NCBI RefSeq assembly: GCF_963678635.1
Contig: NC_087065.1
Coordinates: forward strand, 35,521,807 to 35,581,806
DNA from: Symsagittifera roscoffensis
Lineage: Eukaryota > Xenacoelomorpha > Acoela > Convolutidae
DNA length: 60,000 nt
Direction: 5' to 3'
Part shown: positions 36,373 to 45,055 of the stretch, in pieces
How positions within the stretch are numbered: the stretch's first letter is position 1
How the letters are laid out: each line of letters opens with the position of its first letter
Position numbers and translations under genes: made by a program
The notes under the pieces: generated by a model
Told to the model about the DNA's origin: nothing
Seen by the model: the letters and a program-made list of their open reading frames with translations, nothing else
Databases searched by the model: none

Positions 36373-38978
36373 AATTATTAATTTTTCTCCAACTCCCTAT
36401 TCTAGTAATCTCAAATCAAAACATAAACCCTTCTCCCCGTACAGGACCACAAGATTTATTAGTAACACATTACGACTGTGAAGAAAATGAACAAAAAACA
36501 CTACATAAATATGCAATAAATCAAGTATCACAATGTGAAACAGAACCACAAGCTATAGAAACCACAGATATAATAGCAACACTCTATTCAAAAGCCCGAG
36601 CAACAACAGTTACAGGTTATAAATTCACAGCGACATTTTCCGAAAAGAAAGTACATTGTTCACAAGTCTCGAACGGAAACAAAAACCGACTTGACCATGA
36701 ATCATTCTATCAAAGTAATATAGAACGTCTTTTACATCTCAATCCCGACGATTGTAAAAATGAATTACTTAGACTAAACATCACACAAAATAAAAATTCC
36801 CAAAGAAAATTAGTTAATTTTCAAGTTTTTTCAGACTCAGTACACCAATCACAACTTGAAAGACACCAAGGACATATAAAACTAGACGAAAAATACCCGT
36901 ATAACGGCGCACACGGACGATTAACCTATGACCTACATGATAAACATTGGATACCACACATTGGTATAAATAACCCATCAAACTGCAAAGCAGACACAAA
37001 AAATAAAGGATACCAAGAAATAATGTTTTTCGATTGGAAAATACAACTCGAAAAAATACAACTCACACGAGATTTATCTGATAATACAATGATCTATCAA
37101 GGAATCCGACTACCTTGTAAAAATGATCAAGGATATTGCGACCCTACAACAAGAACACAAGCAACAATTGTTTGGTTCCCCGAAGATACATGTACAACAT
37201 TTCAAGTAGCAAAAATACACGCTCGTATGATAAAATTTCACGAAAAATATTTCATACAATCAATTCCTTATGAACAAGTCCATCCATCACGCAAACTAAG
37301 TTCCGATTTTAGAAACATAGACAATATAGAAAATAAATTGACACGATTTCAAATATATCAAGAAACAGAACTTGCATGTAAATACAGGAATCCACTTCAC
37401 AGAACACAATACTCTGAAATATTAGTTGAATACGAAAAAGGATTCGACATGACCACTGGAAAAGTAAAAATCGACCCATATGCCACAGGTCATCCTCTAA
37501 ACGAAGGAACATCCTATATACCAGTTAATTTTGAAAAAAGCAACGGACAACCTGGTGGACATCTAAAACCTTATGACACCAGAAGCACACGCTTACAAGA
37601 ATTATCACTAATGAATACTACATATTTCGGTAATATCCACTATGATATTCATTTGGATATGAAACTAGACTATACAATTAGCCGCATTTTTCAAGAAATG
37701 TCACTCTCCGAATTAGAAACACTACACCAACTATGCGAATTAGAACGAACACAAATATTACAATCACTTGCACTAGCAGTATTGAAAATACCCTACGCAG
37801 GATACTTATTATCAGGAAATAGATCAAATTTTTTAGACTACGAAGGAAACATCTTATGGTTTTATACTTGTACTAAAAAAGTATCACCACTATACGTTTT
37901 TGAAGATAAACGATGTTATAAAAGAATCCCTATCTTTTATAAGAATAAAGTACATTTCGTGGATACACTTTCACGAAGAACCTATTTCTGGGATACCGCA
38001 GTCCCATGTGGATCAGAAAATAGCCACAATGTAGTACAACTAAACCCTGATGAAAATAAATATTATCTTCTCACTCCATATCCCACATTAATGCAATCAC
38101 TCAAAAAATTTTCACCAGAAAGCATTCGCGCTATCGCTCGAAACCCAAATATAGACTTACAATCAATAGGAATCTATTCAAAATCAGATATTCAACATCA
38201 CATTAGAACACAACAATTCCAAGAATTATTAACACAAATGGACACTATACAAAGACAATCAATTGACCAAAACTTACGCAAACTTGCAGAAACCGCAGGA
38301 TTTGCCGATATCTACACGCAAGACTATAGCGGATATTTTAAAGACATTAAAGATTATATATATCTAAACGGCGAAAAATACCGTCCCCAAGATATATCAC
38401 CAATTAACATTTTTAGCTTTGTTACACTCAAAAATGAAATCCTTGATTTTCTAGGATGGCCCTACTACATCTTAGAAAAATTGACTATTTTATACGCAAT
38501 GTTTAACTTTATTGGATTTCTTTTCTCACTCTTAAAAGGAATCTACAATACATGTGCTATACACACACAAGTAAACAGACAAGCAAGCGTAGCACGCATA
38601 CTCTTTGCAGGATTTTTTGGAATTTTTTCCACATCTATAAACAAAATTCTTTTAGACGCACAAATAAAAGAATATAACACAAAAATAACAACACGACAAA
38701 ATACATACGACGAAGAACATAACAATGTAGACATAACGCCAACGGCACCACAATTACCACCCTTACCAAATAACCATCCACTATCCCTAGTCCCACGAAA
38801 TTTTCGAAATTTAGCCATCACACATAACCCAAATTTTCGACTCACCACATCACAAAGTCCCATTCAACATATAATGACACACCAGCCACAAGATGATAAT
38901 ACTTATGAACAAATTATTGAACAACCCCATACCACCGCTTTTCAGTCTCAAAATAATCATTTTTTTAGCCCACGATGA
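36360..38978 (+). CDS. env: Env-like membrane glycoprotein, 872 aa
   Basis: A predicted surface protein with a signal peptide at residues 1-19, a long cysteine-containing ectodomain with N-X-S/T sites, a membrane region at about 703-727, a second hydrophobic stretch at about 745-765, and a proline- and histidine-rich tail of about 100 residues. The segment from C519 to C550 (beginning CYKRIPIF, with VD at 534-535) recalls class III, gB/chuvirus-type glycoproteins captured by other metazoan retroelements. That resemblance is from memory and untested. I see no clear furin-type cleavage site. An errantivirus-type baculovirus F-like Env is the alternative, but I see no sign of it. The frame is intact. 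It overlaps the AUG-less ORF by 13 bases and is coupled to the next ORF by ATGA at 38975-38978. Confidence 0.7.
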   Translation: MYILKLLIFLQLPILVISNQNINPSPRTGPQDLLVTHYDCEENEQKTLHKYAINQVSQCETEPQAIETTDIIATLYSKARATTVTGYKFTATFSEKKVHCSQVSNGNKNRLDHESFYQSNIERLLHLNPDDCKNELLRLNITQNKNSQRKLVNFQVFSDSVHQSQLERHQGHIKLDEKYPYNGAHGRLTYDLHDKHWIPHIGINNPSNCKADTKNKGYQEIMFFDWKIQLEKIQLTRDLSDNTMIYQGIRLPCKNDQGYCDPTTRTQATIVWFPEDTCTTFQVAKIHARMIKFHEKYFIQSIPYEQVHPSRKLSSDFRNIDNIENKLTRFQIYQETELACKYRNPLHRTQYSEILVEYEKGFDMTTGKVKIDPYATGHPLNEGTSYIPVNFEKSNGQPGGHLKPYDTRSTRLQELSLMNTTYFGNIHYDIHLDMKLDYTISRIFQEMSLSELETLHQLCELERTQILQSLALAVLKIPYAGYLLSGNRSNFLDYEGNILWFYTCTKKVSPLYVFEDKRCYKRIPIFYKNKVHFVDTLSRRTYFWDTAVPCGSENSHNVVQLNPDENKYYLLTPYPTLMQSLKKFSPESIRAIARNPNIDLQSIGIYSKSDIQHHIRTQQFQELLTQMDTIQRQSIDQNLRKLAETAGFADIYTQDYSGYFKDIKDYIYLNGEKYRPQDISPINIFSFVTLKNEILDFLGWPYYILEKLTILYAMFNFIGFLFSLLKGIYNTCAIHTQVNRQASVARILFAGFFGIFSTSINKILLDAQIKEYNTKITTRQNTYDEEHNNVDITPTAPQLPPLPNNHPLSLVPRNFRNLAITHNPNFRLTTSQSPIQHIMTHQPQDDNTYEQIIEQPHTTAFQSQNNHFFSPR

Positions 38979-40774
38979 GCCGCCAACTTGGATCACTACA
39001 CCGATCAAATTCCCACCCAACCAATCTTGCCTCTCCAATCCCAATAATACCACTTTTTGCTTTTCCGCCACCCGATTTTCCATCTAGCAATGTAACATCA
39101 GGCATGAATTCCGACACTAACTCACATATTTCAGTTTTATACTCCATCTCACAGCTAAATAACCCGAATATTGAAACCCCCGATGAATTTGCCGACTCAG
39201 AACCATCCCCATCCAATAATTTTCATAACTCTTCTAATTTTTCTCAACCCCCTTTTCAACCCATATTATCCAATAACCCTGACCCAATCACTCCCACACC
39301 CTCTTATGCTTCCCAAGTTACCCCAACCTACTCCTCATACCATTCTGACCAATCATCTCATTCTCCAGATACCCCCAGAATCTCCCCAGAGCTAGATAAT
39401 TTTATTACCCTCCAACAACAACCCTACCACCTAAACACCCCGACCATAAACCAAATCTCCTCCACTACAAATTCATCCAATCCCCCTACACCCTCTTCAA
39501 ATTATACTGAATCATTAACACCATCATCCACATCCACTATATCTTCACTAAACACTAACAGAGCTTACCGCACTTTTAAAAGAAAATTCCCCAACCATCC
39601 TTTCCCAGCAAAACCAGGAACAGCCCGTGAATACATCAACCACCCCCAGCATACTAACACTAAAGAATTTTTAGCTATCACTTTACCCTCGTTTCCACAA
39701 TACACCTTAAACACCCCTCACGACACTAACGAAACACGCAACTTTGTAGATGAATACGTTTTAATGCCCACTCTCTCTTGGACCTCATACTATCATTTCA
39801 CTAACCCTCTTTGCTTACCTTTATCCAACACTTCCATCGATATAGAACGAAACAAAGACATGCTATATCGACTAACTACACCACTAACCGCTAGACAGTT
39901 TACTTACGTTGGATATAAAAAATCACTAAAAATACACACTGCACCTAGAGCTAATGAATATACACTAGAATACTACGATCACAACATCATTAGAGCTAAC
40001 CAAGATCAATTCTTAGACGACGATCGCTTCGCTAATCCACAAATCACCGAGAAATTTTTCATCAAGACACCATATGTATTTACACTAAACATCTTCGACC
40101 GAAAGTTTGATCACATTATTTCAGAAGCACTAACAAACACACAAGCATACGAAAGTTTTAAAGAACGCTTCCAAATCTTTTCACTAACCTTTCATTTCCT
40201 TGCACCACACGAAAGAGATTTGCACTGCTCACATGATATTATGTTGCGCACTAAACAAACACATACATACAGTTACTATCGTTTCATCCAAAATCACTTT
40301 GACCTCCACACACCCTCTAGACAACCACACCATCGTTTTCAATTCATCAATTCAAAATACACTTCACCGTATTTCCTAAATTTCACATATTGTATTAAAG
40401 ACACTAACCTCCATGGTATTCTTCGTAATTATGACCCCATAACCCAAATGTACATTTTCTGCCCCATCACCAAGACCTTCAACGCCGAAGAATCCCGACC
40501 CTTCCTTATCCCGCACGAGTTTGTACAGCCTATAGAAATCCCAATTTTAGAATTCATCCACAACACGAAATTTAACCACAAATTATATAACTTAATCCAA
40601 AACACACCTTATGAGTTTGCAGTAGGCACTGAAGAACTAACCACTATTAAGGCACTTCAATTGCTTTGGCCACTACTTCAGACTAAAAATATCATCCGCA
40701 TTCTAGCTAAACTACTAACAACTTCAGAACTAATTCACGACATCTTCCCCCACGGTTTTTTCCCCGACGACTAA
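38975..40774 (+). CDS. Unrecognised 599-aa ORF after env, disordered N-terminus
   Basis: The ATG overlaps the env stop (ATGA), the second such junction in the cluster. Residues 1-200 are rich in S, P, T and N and look disordered. About residues 200-599 look folded, with dense aromatic and charged residues, several histidines and cysteines, and hydrophobic helices near the C-terminus (around residues 560-590). No signal peptide or catalytic motif is recognised. Standard Ty3/gypsy elements have nothing after env, so this is either an accessory or structural protein or a captured host gene. Three bases after the stop lies a perfect splice donor. Segment GILRNYDP..., followed by a cysteine, resembles the end of the AUG-less ORF. 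Confidence 0.7.
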   Translation: MSRQLGSLHRSNSHPTNLASPIPIIPLFAFPPPDFPSSNVTSGMNSDTNSHISVLYSISQLNNPNIETPDEFADSEPSPSNNFHNSSNFSQPPFQPILSNNPDPITPTPSYASQVTPTYSSYHSDQSSHSPDTPRISPELDNFITLQQQPYHLNTPTINQISSTTNSSNPPTPSSNYTESLTPSSTSTISSLNTNRAYRTFKRKFPNHPFPAKPGTAREYINHPQHTNTKEFLAITLPSFPQYTLNTPHDTNETRNFVDEYVLMPTLSWTSYYHFTNPLCLPLSNTSIDIERNKDMLYRLTTPLTARQFTYVGYKKSLKIHTAPRANEYTLEYYDHNIIRANQDQFLDDDRFANPQITEKFFIKTPYVFTLNIFDRKFDHIISEALTNTQAYESFKERFQIFSLTFHFLAPHERDLHCSHDIMLRTKQTHTYSYYRFIQNHFDLHTPSRQPHHRFQFINSKYTSPYFLNFTYCIKDTNLHGILRNYDPITQMYIFCPITKTFNAEESRPFLIPHEFVQPIEIPILEFIHNTKFNHKLYNLIQNTPYEFAVGTEELTTIKALQLLWPLLQTKNIIRILAKLLTTSELIHDIFPHGFFPDD

Positions 40775-40777
40775 CAG

Positions 40778-40854
40778 GTAAGTATGAATTAAATGATATC
40801 ACTAACTAATTAAAATATTAAAAACTCACCATTCTTTATTCATGTTTTCTTTAG
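40778..40854 (+). other. Predicted 77-nt intron just after the last stop codon
   Basis: The donor CAG|GTAAGT (cut after 40777) is a full consensus match. A branch-like ACTAACTAAT lies at 40801-40810, and the acceptor CATGTTTTCTTTAG ends at 40854. A second, equally good acceptor is at 41154, with TACTAAC at 41120-41126 and a pyrimidine-rich tract ending TTTGCACAG, giving an alternative 377-nt intron. The junction would lie 3 nt after TAA, too close to trigger decay by the usual 50-nt rule. Introns in the 3' end of an LTR-type element are unusual. Confidence 0.6.
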
Positions 40855-41619
40855 ATTTTTAGCCTTCATCCTAGACCATCTGAAAAATTCACAAAAGAAA
40901 AATAAAAAATAGCAAACTTCTTCAAAACTGTTTAAGACCCTATTAAACTTTTGCACCAACAATTAAATAAAAATAATACCAATGCAGTAAATTAATTTAT
41001 AAATTTTCCCCCAACAGCAGTAAATCTAATTATGATGAAAATTTGTATCTTAAAATTCCCCCATAACTAGCAGTAAATTTCCAAATTCTATGCAGTAAAT
41101 TAATAAAATGCAATTGCAGTACTAACCTTTTGATATTTTTATTCATTTGCACAGAAATTCTATCCACACTCGCACAGCTCGCCCACGAAGAATTGTTTAA
41201 AATAATGAATTTCAGTTTCAAGTTTTCACACTCAACAACTCTAACATACAATAACATGTTTCAAACTTCCCTTTAACCCGGTTGGAAAGGAATCATATAC
41301 TAAACAAAACTAACCAACGCAGCTTACTAAATACCACAAATCATAGAATAACAGCATGACTAAGAAAAGGAAACCAACGGTACCCAAACCGGATTAACCC
41401 AGTTTAAAACTGGATAATTTATTCTTTTGAAGACTATTATAAAGTCTTAGAAAGAAATAATAAAACACAAAAAAGTCGAAAGACAAACCCATACCACAAA
41501 CAATTTGCTTTTTGGAAAAAGTACATAACCAACAAGACATAAGTAAAACCACAACAAACCCAACATAAAACGTTGTCACATAACAGGACCCCTCACAAAC
41601 ACCGCATAAAATCATACTC
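40855..41619 (+). other. 3' flank with GCAGTAAAT repeats and splice signals
   Basis: No gene. GCAGTAAAT occurs at 40984, 41017, 41070 and 41092. Two of these follow a similar TTTTCCCCC/ATTCCCCC run, so a segment of about 53 bp was duplicated. An A-rich purine stretch at about 40889-40910 (ACAAAAGAAAAATAAAAAAT) could be a weak polypurine tract, but no LTR-like start follows. A strong acceptor ends at 41154. A donor AAGG|GTGAGT at 41741/41742 would bound a hypothetical exon 41155-41741 that has no long plus-strand frame. Confidence 0.45.
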
Positions 41620-41715
41620 CCACTCCTGGCCTAACCCACCAGGAAAGGACGTCCTGAGCATGCTCTATAGCCGGCCTAACCCACCGCGCTACATCCACGC
41701 TTTGTGACCACACCT
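41620..41715 (-). repeat. Possible tRNA-like SINE relic
   Basis: On the minus strand, TGTAGCGCGGTGGGTTAGGC fits the box A/D-arm pattern of a tRNA promoter, preceded by a plausible seven-base acceptor-like segment. No box B match follows at the right distance, and the arms do not complete a cloverleaf. GGCCTAACCCACC (plus strand) occurs twice, at 41628-41640 and 41673-41685, 45 bp apart. An internal duplication of a tRNA-derived SINE head is the best guess; chance is possible. Confidence 0.25.
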
Positions 41716-42760
41716 TTATTTTTAATAAGAGCTACTCAAGGGTGAGTAACTCTTCAAAATAACCGAACTAAAACAAAAAGCTTTTGTGAAAACAACTAAC
41801 TAAAATCATGATTAAAAAATATTAAACTAATAAAAGTTTTATAAAATGTAAAATCACATGATGCAATATATAGATCAGAATACAACACCAAGGACGAACA
41901 TCAAAAGACAAGACGACCTCACTACACTCGAGAGAGAATGACCAACTACAATCGATATGCCGCTCACAATCACAACTCAAAGGATTTAGAGTACGACTTG
42001 ACTTCGCAGAAAAGGACTTCATTGAACTAGACCAATGACCACCTCGATGTTCAAGTATACGTACAGATCCGAGTAACCAGGCATCCCCTCCACGCACAAT
42101 CTCCACGCCATTCCCAAGCTAGATCAGACACAAAAGAAGTTCTCCCCGAAGAACAGAAAAACCTGACATAGCCAACCATTCTGAAATCAGAATTGATTTT
42201 GTTGCAAAGACTCAGTCGTTGTCACAAGAAGAAGCGGAAGAAAATTATGATGTTCGCCAAATACCAACGTCCATCATCCACCCTTGAATTACAGAAGAAC
42301 TGTTCTAAAAAACTCTGTAAAACCCGGATGGGTGGAACCTGATCTAAACTATATTTTATGATTGGATAAATTAAATGTTTTACCAATGTAAAGTATTTAA
42401 TATTAACCAATCATGATCCATCTAACTAACAACCCACTTATTTGTAAGTGCTGAAGTTACTTGTAATTTCAGCACCAGAGAGATTTGAATTTAATTTAGA
42501 AATTAGTTGGACTCTCCCGAGCACTTCAGCAGCCGCAATAAACCAGTATACCCTAGATCTATTGAGCCTAGCAGAGACTAGTTAAACAACCTGAGACTAG
42601 ATAGTATAAGAGTAAGATTAGGATCGGTATTAGACTAAGAAGTTGCACGAATCTATCCGGCCGAAAATAAGATAGCGTGACGAGCAGACGGTGTACCCTA
42701 TCCGAAATTACTCTATGAGTTACACTTCGGTCCTAACTCAAAAGCGCTCACCCCTCAAAA
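41716..42760. other. AT-rich intergenic stretch with one strong hairpin
   Basis: No coding frame that starts on ATG and looks like a protein. At 41730-41753 a 12-bp imperfect inverted repeat surrounds the GTGAGT donor-like site. At 42448-42475 there is a compact hairpin: GTGCTGAA pairs with TTCAGCAC, and the inner TTAC pairs with GTAA around a two-base loop with one mismatch. The stretch at 42500-42760 is slightly richer in GC and contains AATAAA at about 42538. Confidence 0.4.
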
Positions 42761-42915
42761 CTAGAATAGATTGGCGCCGACGGCGCCTTTAGAAAATATT
42801 CAAGGTCAGTCAGCCAAAAGTGGATATCTCAAAATAGTACAAAATACAAAGAAGGGACGGCAGGGGGTCAAATCCCTGAGGGGGGAGGCGGGGAGTGTCC
42901 GCTCCCCCTAAATCT
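42761..42915 (+). other. GC-rich patch resembling PBS and polypurine tract
   Basis: TGGCGCCGACGGCGCC at 42772-42787 begins with TGG as tRNA-primer binding sites do, and contains GGCGCC twice as an inverted pair. About 90 bases later, 42878-42895 is a purine run broken by one C (GAGGGGGGAGG then CGGGGAG). It is followed at once by TGTCC, which could be an LTR start. The last GGGGAG also pairs with CTCCCC at 42902-42907. No sequence upstream of 42772 matches that downstream of 42896, so no LTR pair is shown. Confidence 0.25.
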
Positions 42916-45055
42916 ACTACTGGTTGAAGCCTTAACTGTTAAAGTCCAGATAGCATCTGGACAGCATCCCCCGAATCATTAAAAAGACCCCAATTTGATC
43001 CAATTTTCTGCACCGCCGAGGAATTTTTCGAAACAAATACTAGCCAAAAACGACGTTTTGAGTCATTTTTTGGAAAGTTTTGACTGTCCCCTTTCAAAAT
43101 AATCTAAATTGACGTCAAAATGGACGTCTTAAAACATGATCAAAAGAAAATTAACGTTATCTTTTGGCTGGCCAGAGAGACCTTTGAATGGACTCTCCTT
43201 TATCTCTGATTGCCTCACCACCACCACGGCAGGCCAGCATAGAGCCACACTTAGAATAAGCCGAGTTCAACTGATCAGTAGTGCAGCGCAACTAAACAGA
43301 CGCTGAAAAGTGAGCCCAATTTGAATATTAAATATACATATCACAGATGATAATCCTTTCAATTTGAACCTGCCGCCTATGCTAAATATTTAAACATTTT
43401 CTTAATTCTTGTCCAAAACGAAAGCAGTTCAGCAAAGCGAATTCAGATACTAGTTGTAACAAAACTATATCAGTGGCAACAAAACTATATTGGCAACAAA
43501 ACTGTATTGGCAACAAAACAAATAGTAGCACCACAGTTACATTTAGAAAAAAACGCACTGACTACTAAGAACATGAAATACGCGTTTTACGGTTTGAGTT
43601 ATCAAGCAAGTCATGGAAGTTTCGAGCTTAATGCAAGCTCAGTGCGTCAAAAAAATGAAGTAACGCTGAAGCACGTCTATTTTATTAAGTAACAACAATC
43701 ACAATTTTTTTAAGTCAATTACCAAATAAATATGAAAAAATTCTAATGCACAGTGAAACCGCAGAAAACCTGAGAATAATAATTTGATCTGCAAGATAGT
43801 AGCCATAGTTACATTATATCAAGGATAACCGGTTACTGTGCAAGTAGCACAGAATGTTCCGAGCTGTCAAAAACGCAAAAAGGTTTCCTCAAACTGGTAT
43901 CGTTTTTTCTGCATGTTGTGATAACAAAAAATCCATGCGAAATAATAAATCTTAGGCATATTTGAGGGTCATAGTAAAATAGATCAATTGGAAAACAGTT
44001 TTTGAAGAATAATGACTAGAAAAACGAAAAACAATTTTGAAAAAACTCAAAAAAATTCTCAAAACTTTTTGCGGAAGTTTTTTGAACTTTCAAGTTTTCG
44101 ATTACCAAAATTTCGCTAAAAAACTTCAAAAACTACCTTTTTTCCGGCTTAAATTAAACTTAAATAAGCTACTGCAATTAGTAACTACCTTACTAATTAG
44201 CTCGAAATTACACCAAAAAAATCAAAAATTTTAAACCGTTTTTCTCAACACTGTGAACTTTTTTTTGGGTTTTTTAAAATTTGTTCGAATTACGATTGAG
44301 AGAGCTTCAATATGTTATTTCACTCAACCCTGTTCGATGATTATTCGTAGTAGCTGATTTTGCGTGGAAAACAAAAAATTGAAAAAAAAAACAAACACAT
44401 CCGAATACAAAGTTCCTCCCCATTTTTAATGGTCGGAAAAAAAAGAACGCAATAGCTTATTATGCACTTTGCGTCATTTTTAGAGTGTTTTTCAAGCAGG
44501 TATGGAAAAATGGAGCTTGCAGCAAGCTCATTAGTTGAAAATTGAGAATCCCTGATGGGTGTCTTTTCAATGAATGAAGAAAATGACAATTTACCGAAAT
44601 GCCATAAAAAACGATTGAAACTTTAAAAACAAAATGATTGAAACTACGAAAAAGTGGCATCGAAGTAACAAAGTACAAAAGATCGAATGCAAAAAAAACT
44701 GTGCAAAAAGCGTTATTTTTATAATAATAAAATAAAATCGTTTTAAGAAGGGAACAGATTCGACTATTGTTTGCATAACTCAAAACAAAAAAATGTCCCA
44801 TCGTGGGAGAACACTAAAAATACCAGTTAGCTGCCTATCAAACGGTACCTTCATGAGCAAACAACAAAAAAACTGTTGAATTTCCGATTACCAAAGAACT
44901 TTAATCAACAACTCACAAATGTTATCACAAATGTAAAAATCCCGTATAAGATGCAGAACTGAATGCAGTTGACTATTTTCACAATTCAACAAGTCCTCGA
45001 TTAACTTTTTGTCTAATGCATAGAAATGGTTAAATAATAAACGAGCCCTATTTCT
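42916..45055. other. Intergenic stretch, no gene recognised
   Basis: AT-rich sequence with a GC-richer start. It contains a perfect 8-bp inverted repeat GTCCAGAT...ATCTGGAC near 42943 and a CRE-like TTGACGTCAA near 43112. A 17-bp short tandem repeat (GGCAACAAAACTATATT and variants) lies at about 43457-43525 in three to four copies. Short open frames here on both strands have no protein-like features. Confidence 0.5.

Larger units (their letters stand above)
24618..40912 (+). mobile_element. Large Ty3/gypsy-type env-bearing retroelement, intact frames
   Basis: A continuous plus-strand block, visibly A-rich and G-poor as is common in retroelements, carries Gag-Pol, an Env-like glycoprotein and five additional open frames with no disabling lesion. 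Domain order protease, RT, RNase H, integrase places it in Ty3/gypsy (Metaviridae). The GPY module and an HRNNLLPYYP tail after the integrase recall errantivirus-type elements. At over 16 kb without LTRs it is about twice the size usual for env-bearing Ty3/gypsy elements. The left edge is set by the satellite boundary. The right edge is uncertain and is placed after the 3' intron. I could not find matching LTRs between 24.6-25.5 kb and 40.8-43.7 kb, so the true termini may lie elsewhere. Confidence 0.75.

Noticed and set aside
25731-38863. Antisense open frames within gag-pol and env, such as 27247-27561 and 38543-38863
   Set aside because: They are complements of A-rich coding sequence (F, L, V-rich) with no independent signals.
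24640-41790. ACTCTTCAAAAT near 24635 and near 41748 as a possible LTR match
   Set aside because: Only about 12 bases agree and the flanks diverge at once.
41822-42106. Minus-strand frame of 94 codons with several cysteines
   Set aside because: It starts on GTG, has no ATG in frame nearby, no homology I know, and no splice context that would make it an exon.
42400-42772. U5-like appearance of the sequence ending just before TGGCGCC
   Set aside because: There is no TG...CA terminus pair and no second copy in the window; kept only as a weak patch annotation.
43507-43692. 61-codon plus-strand frame
   Set aside because: It opens on TTG inside a 17-bp tandem repeat and looks like chance.
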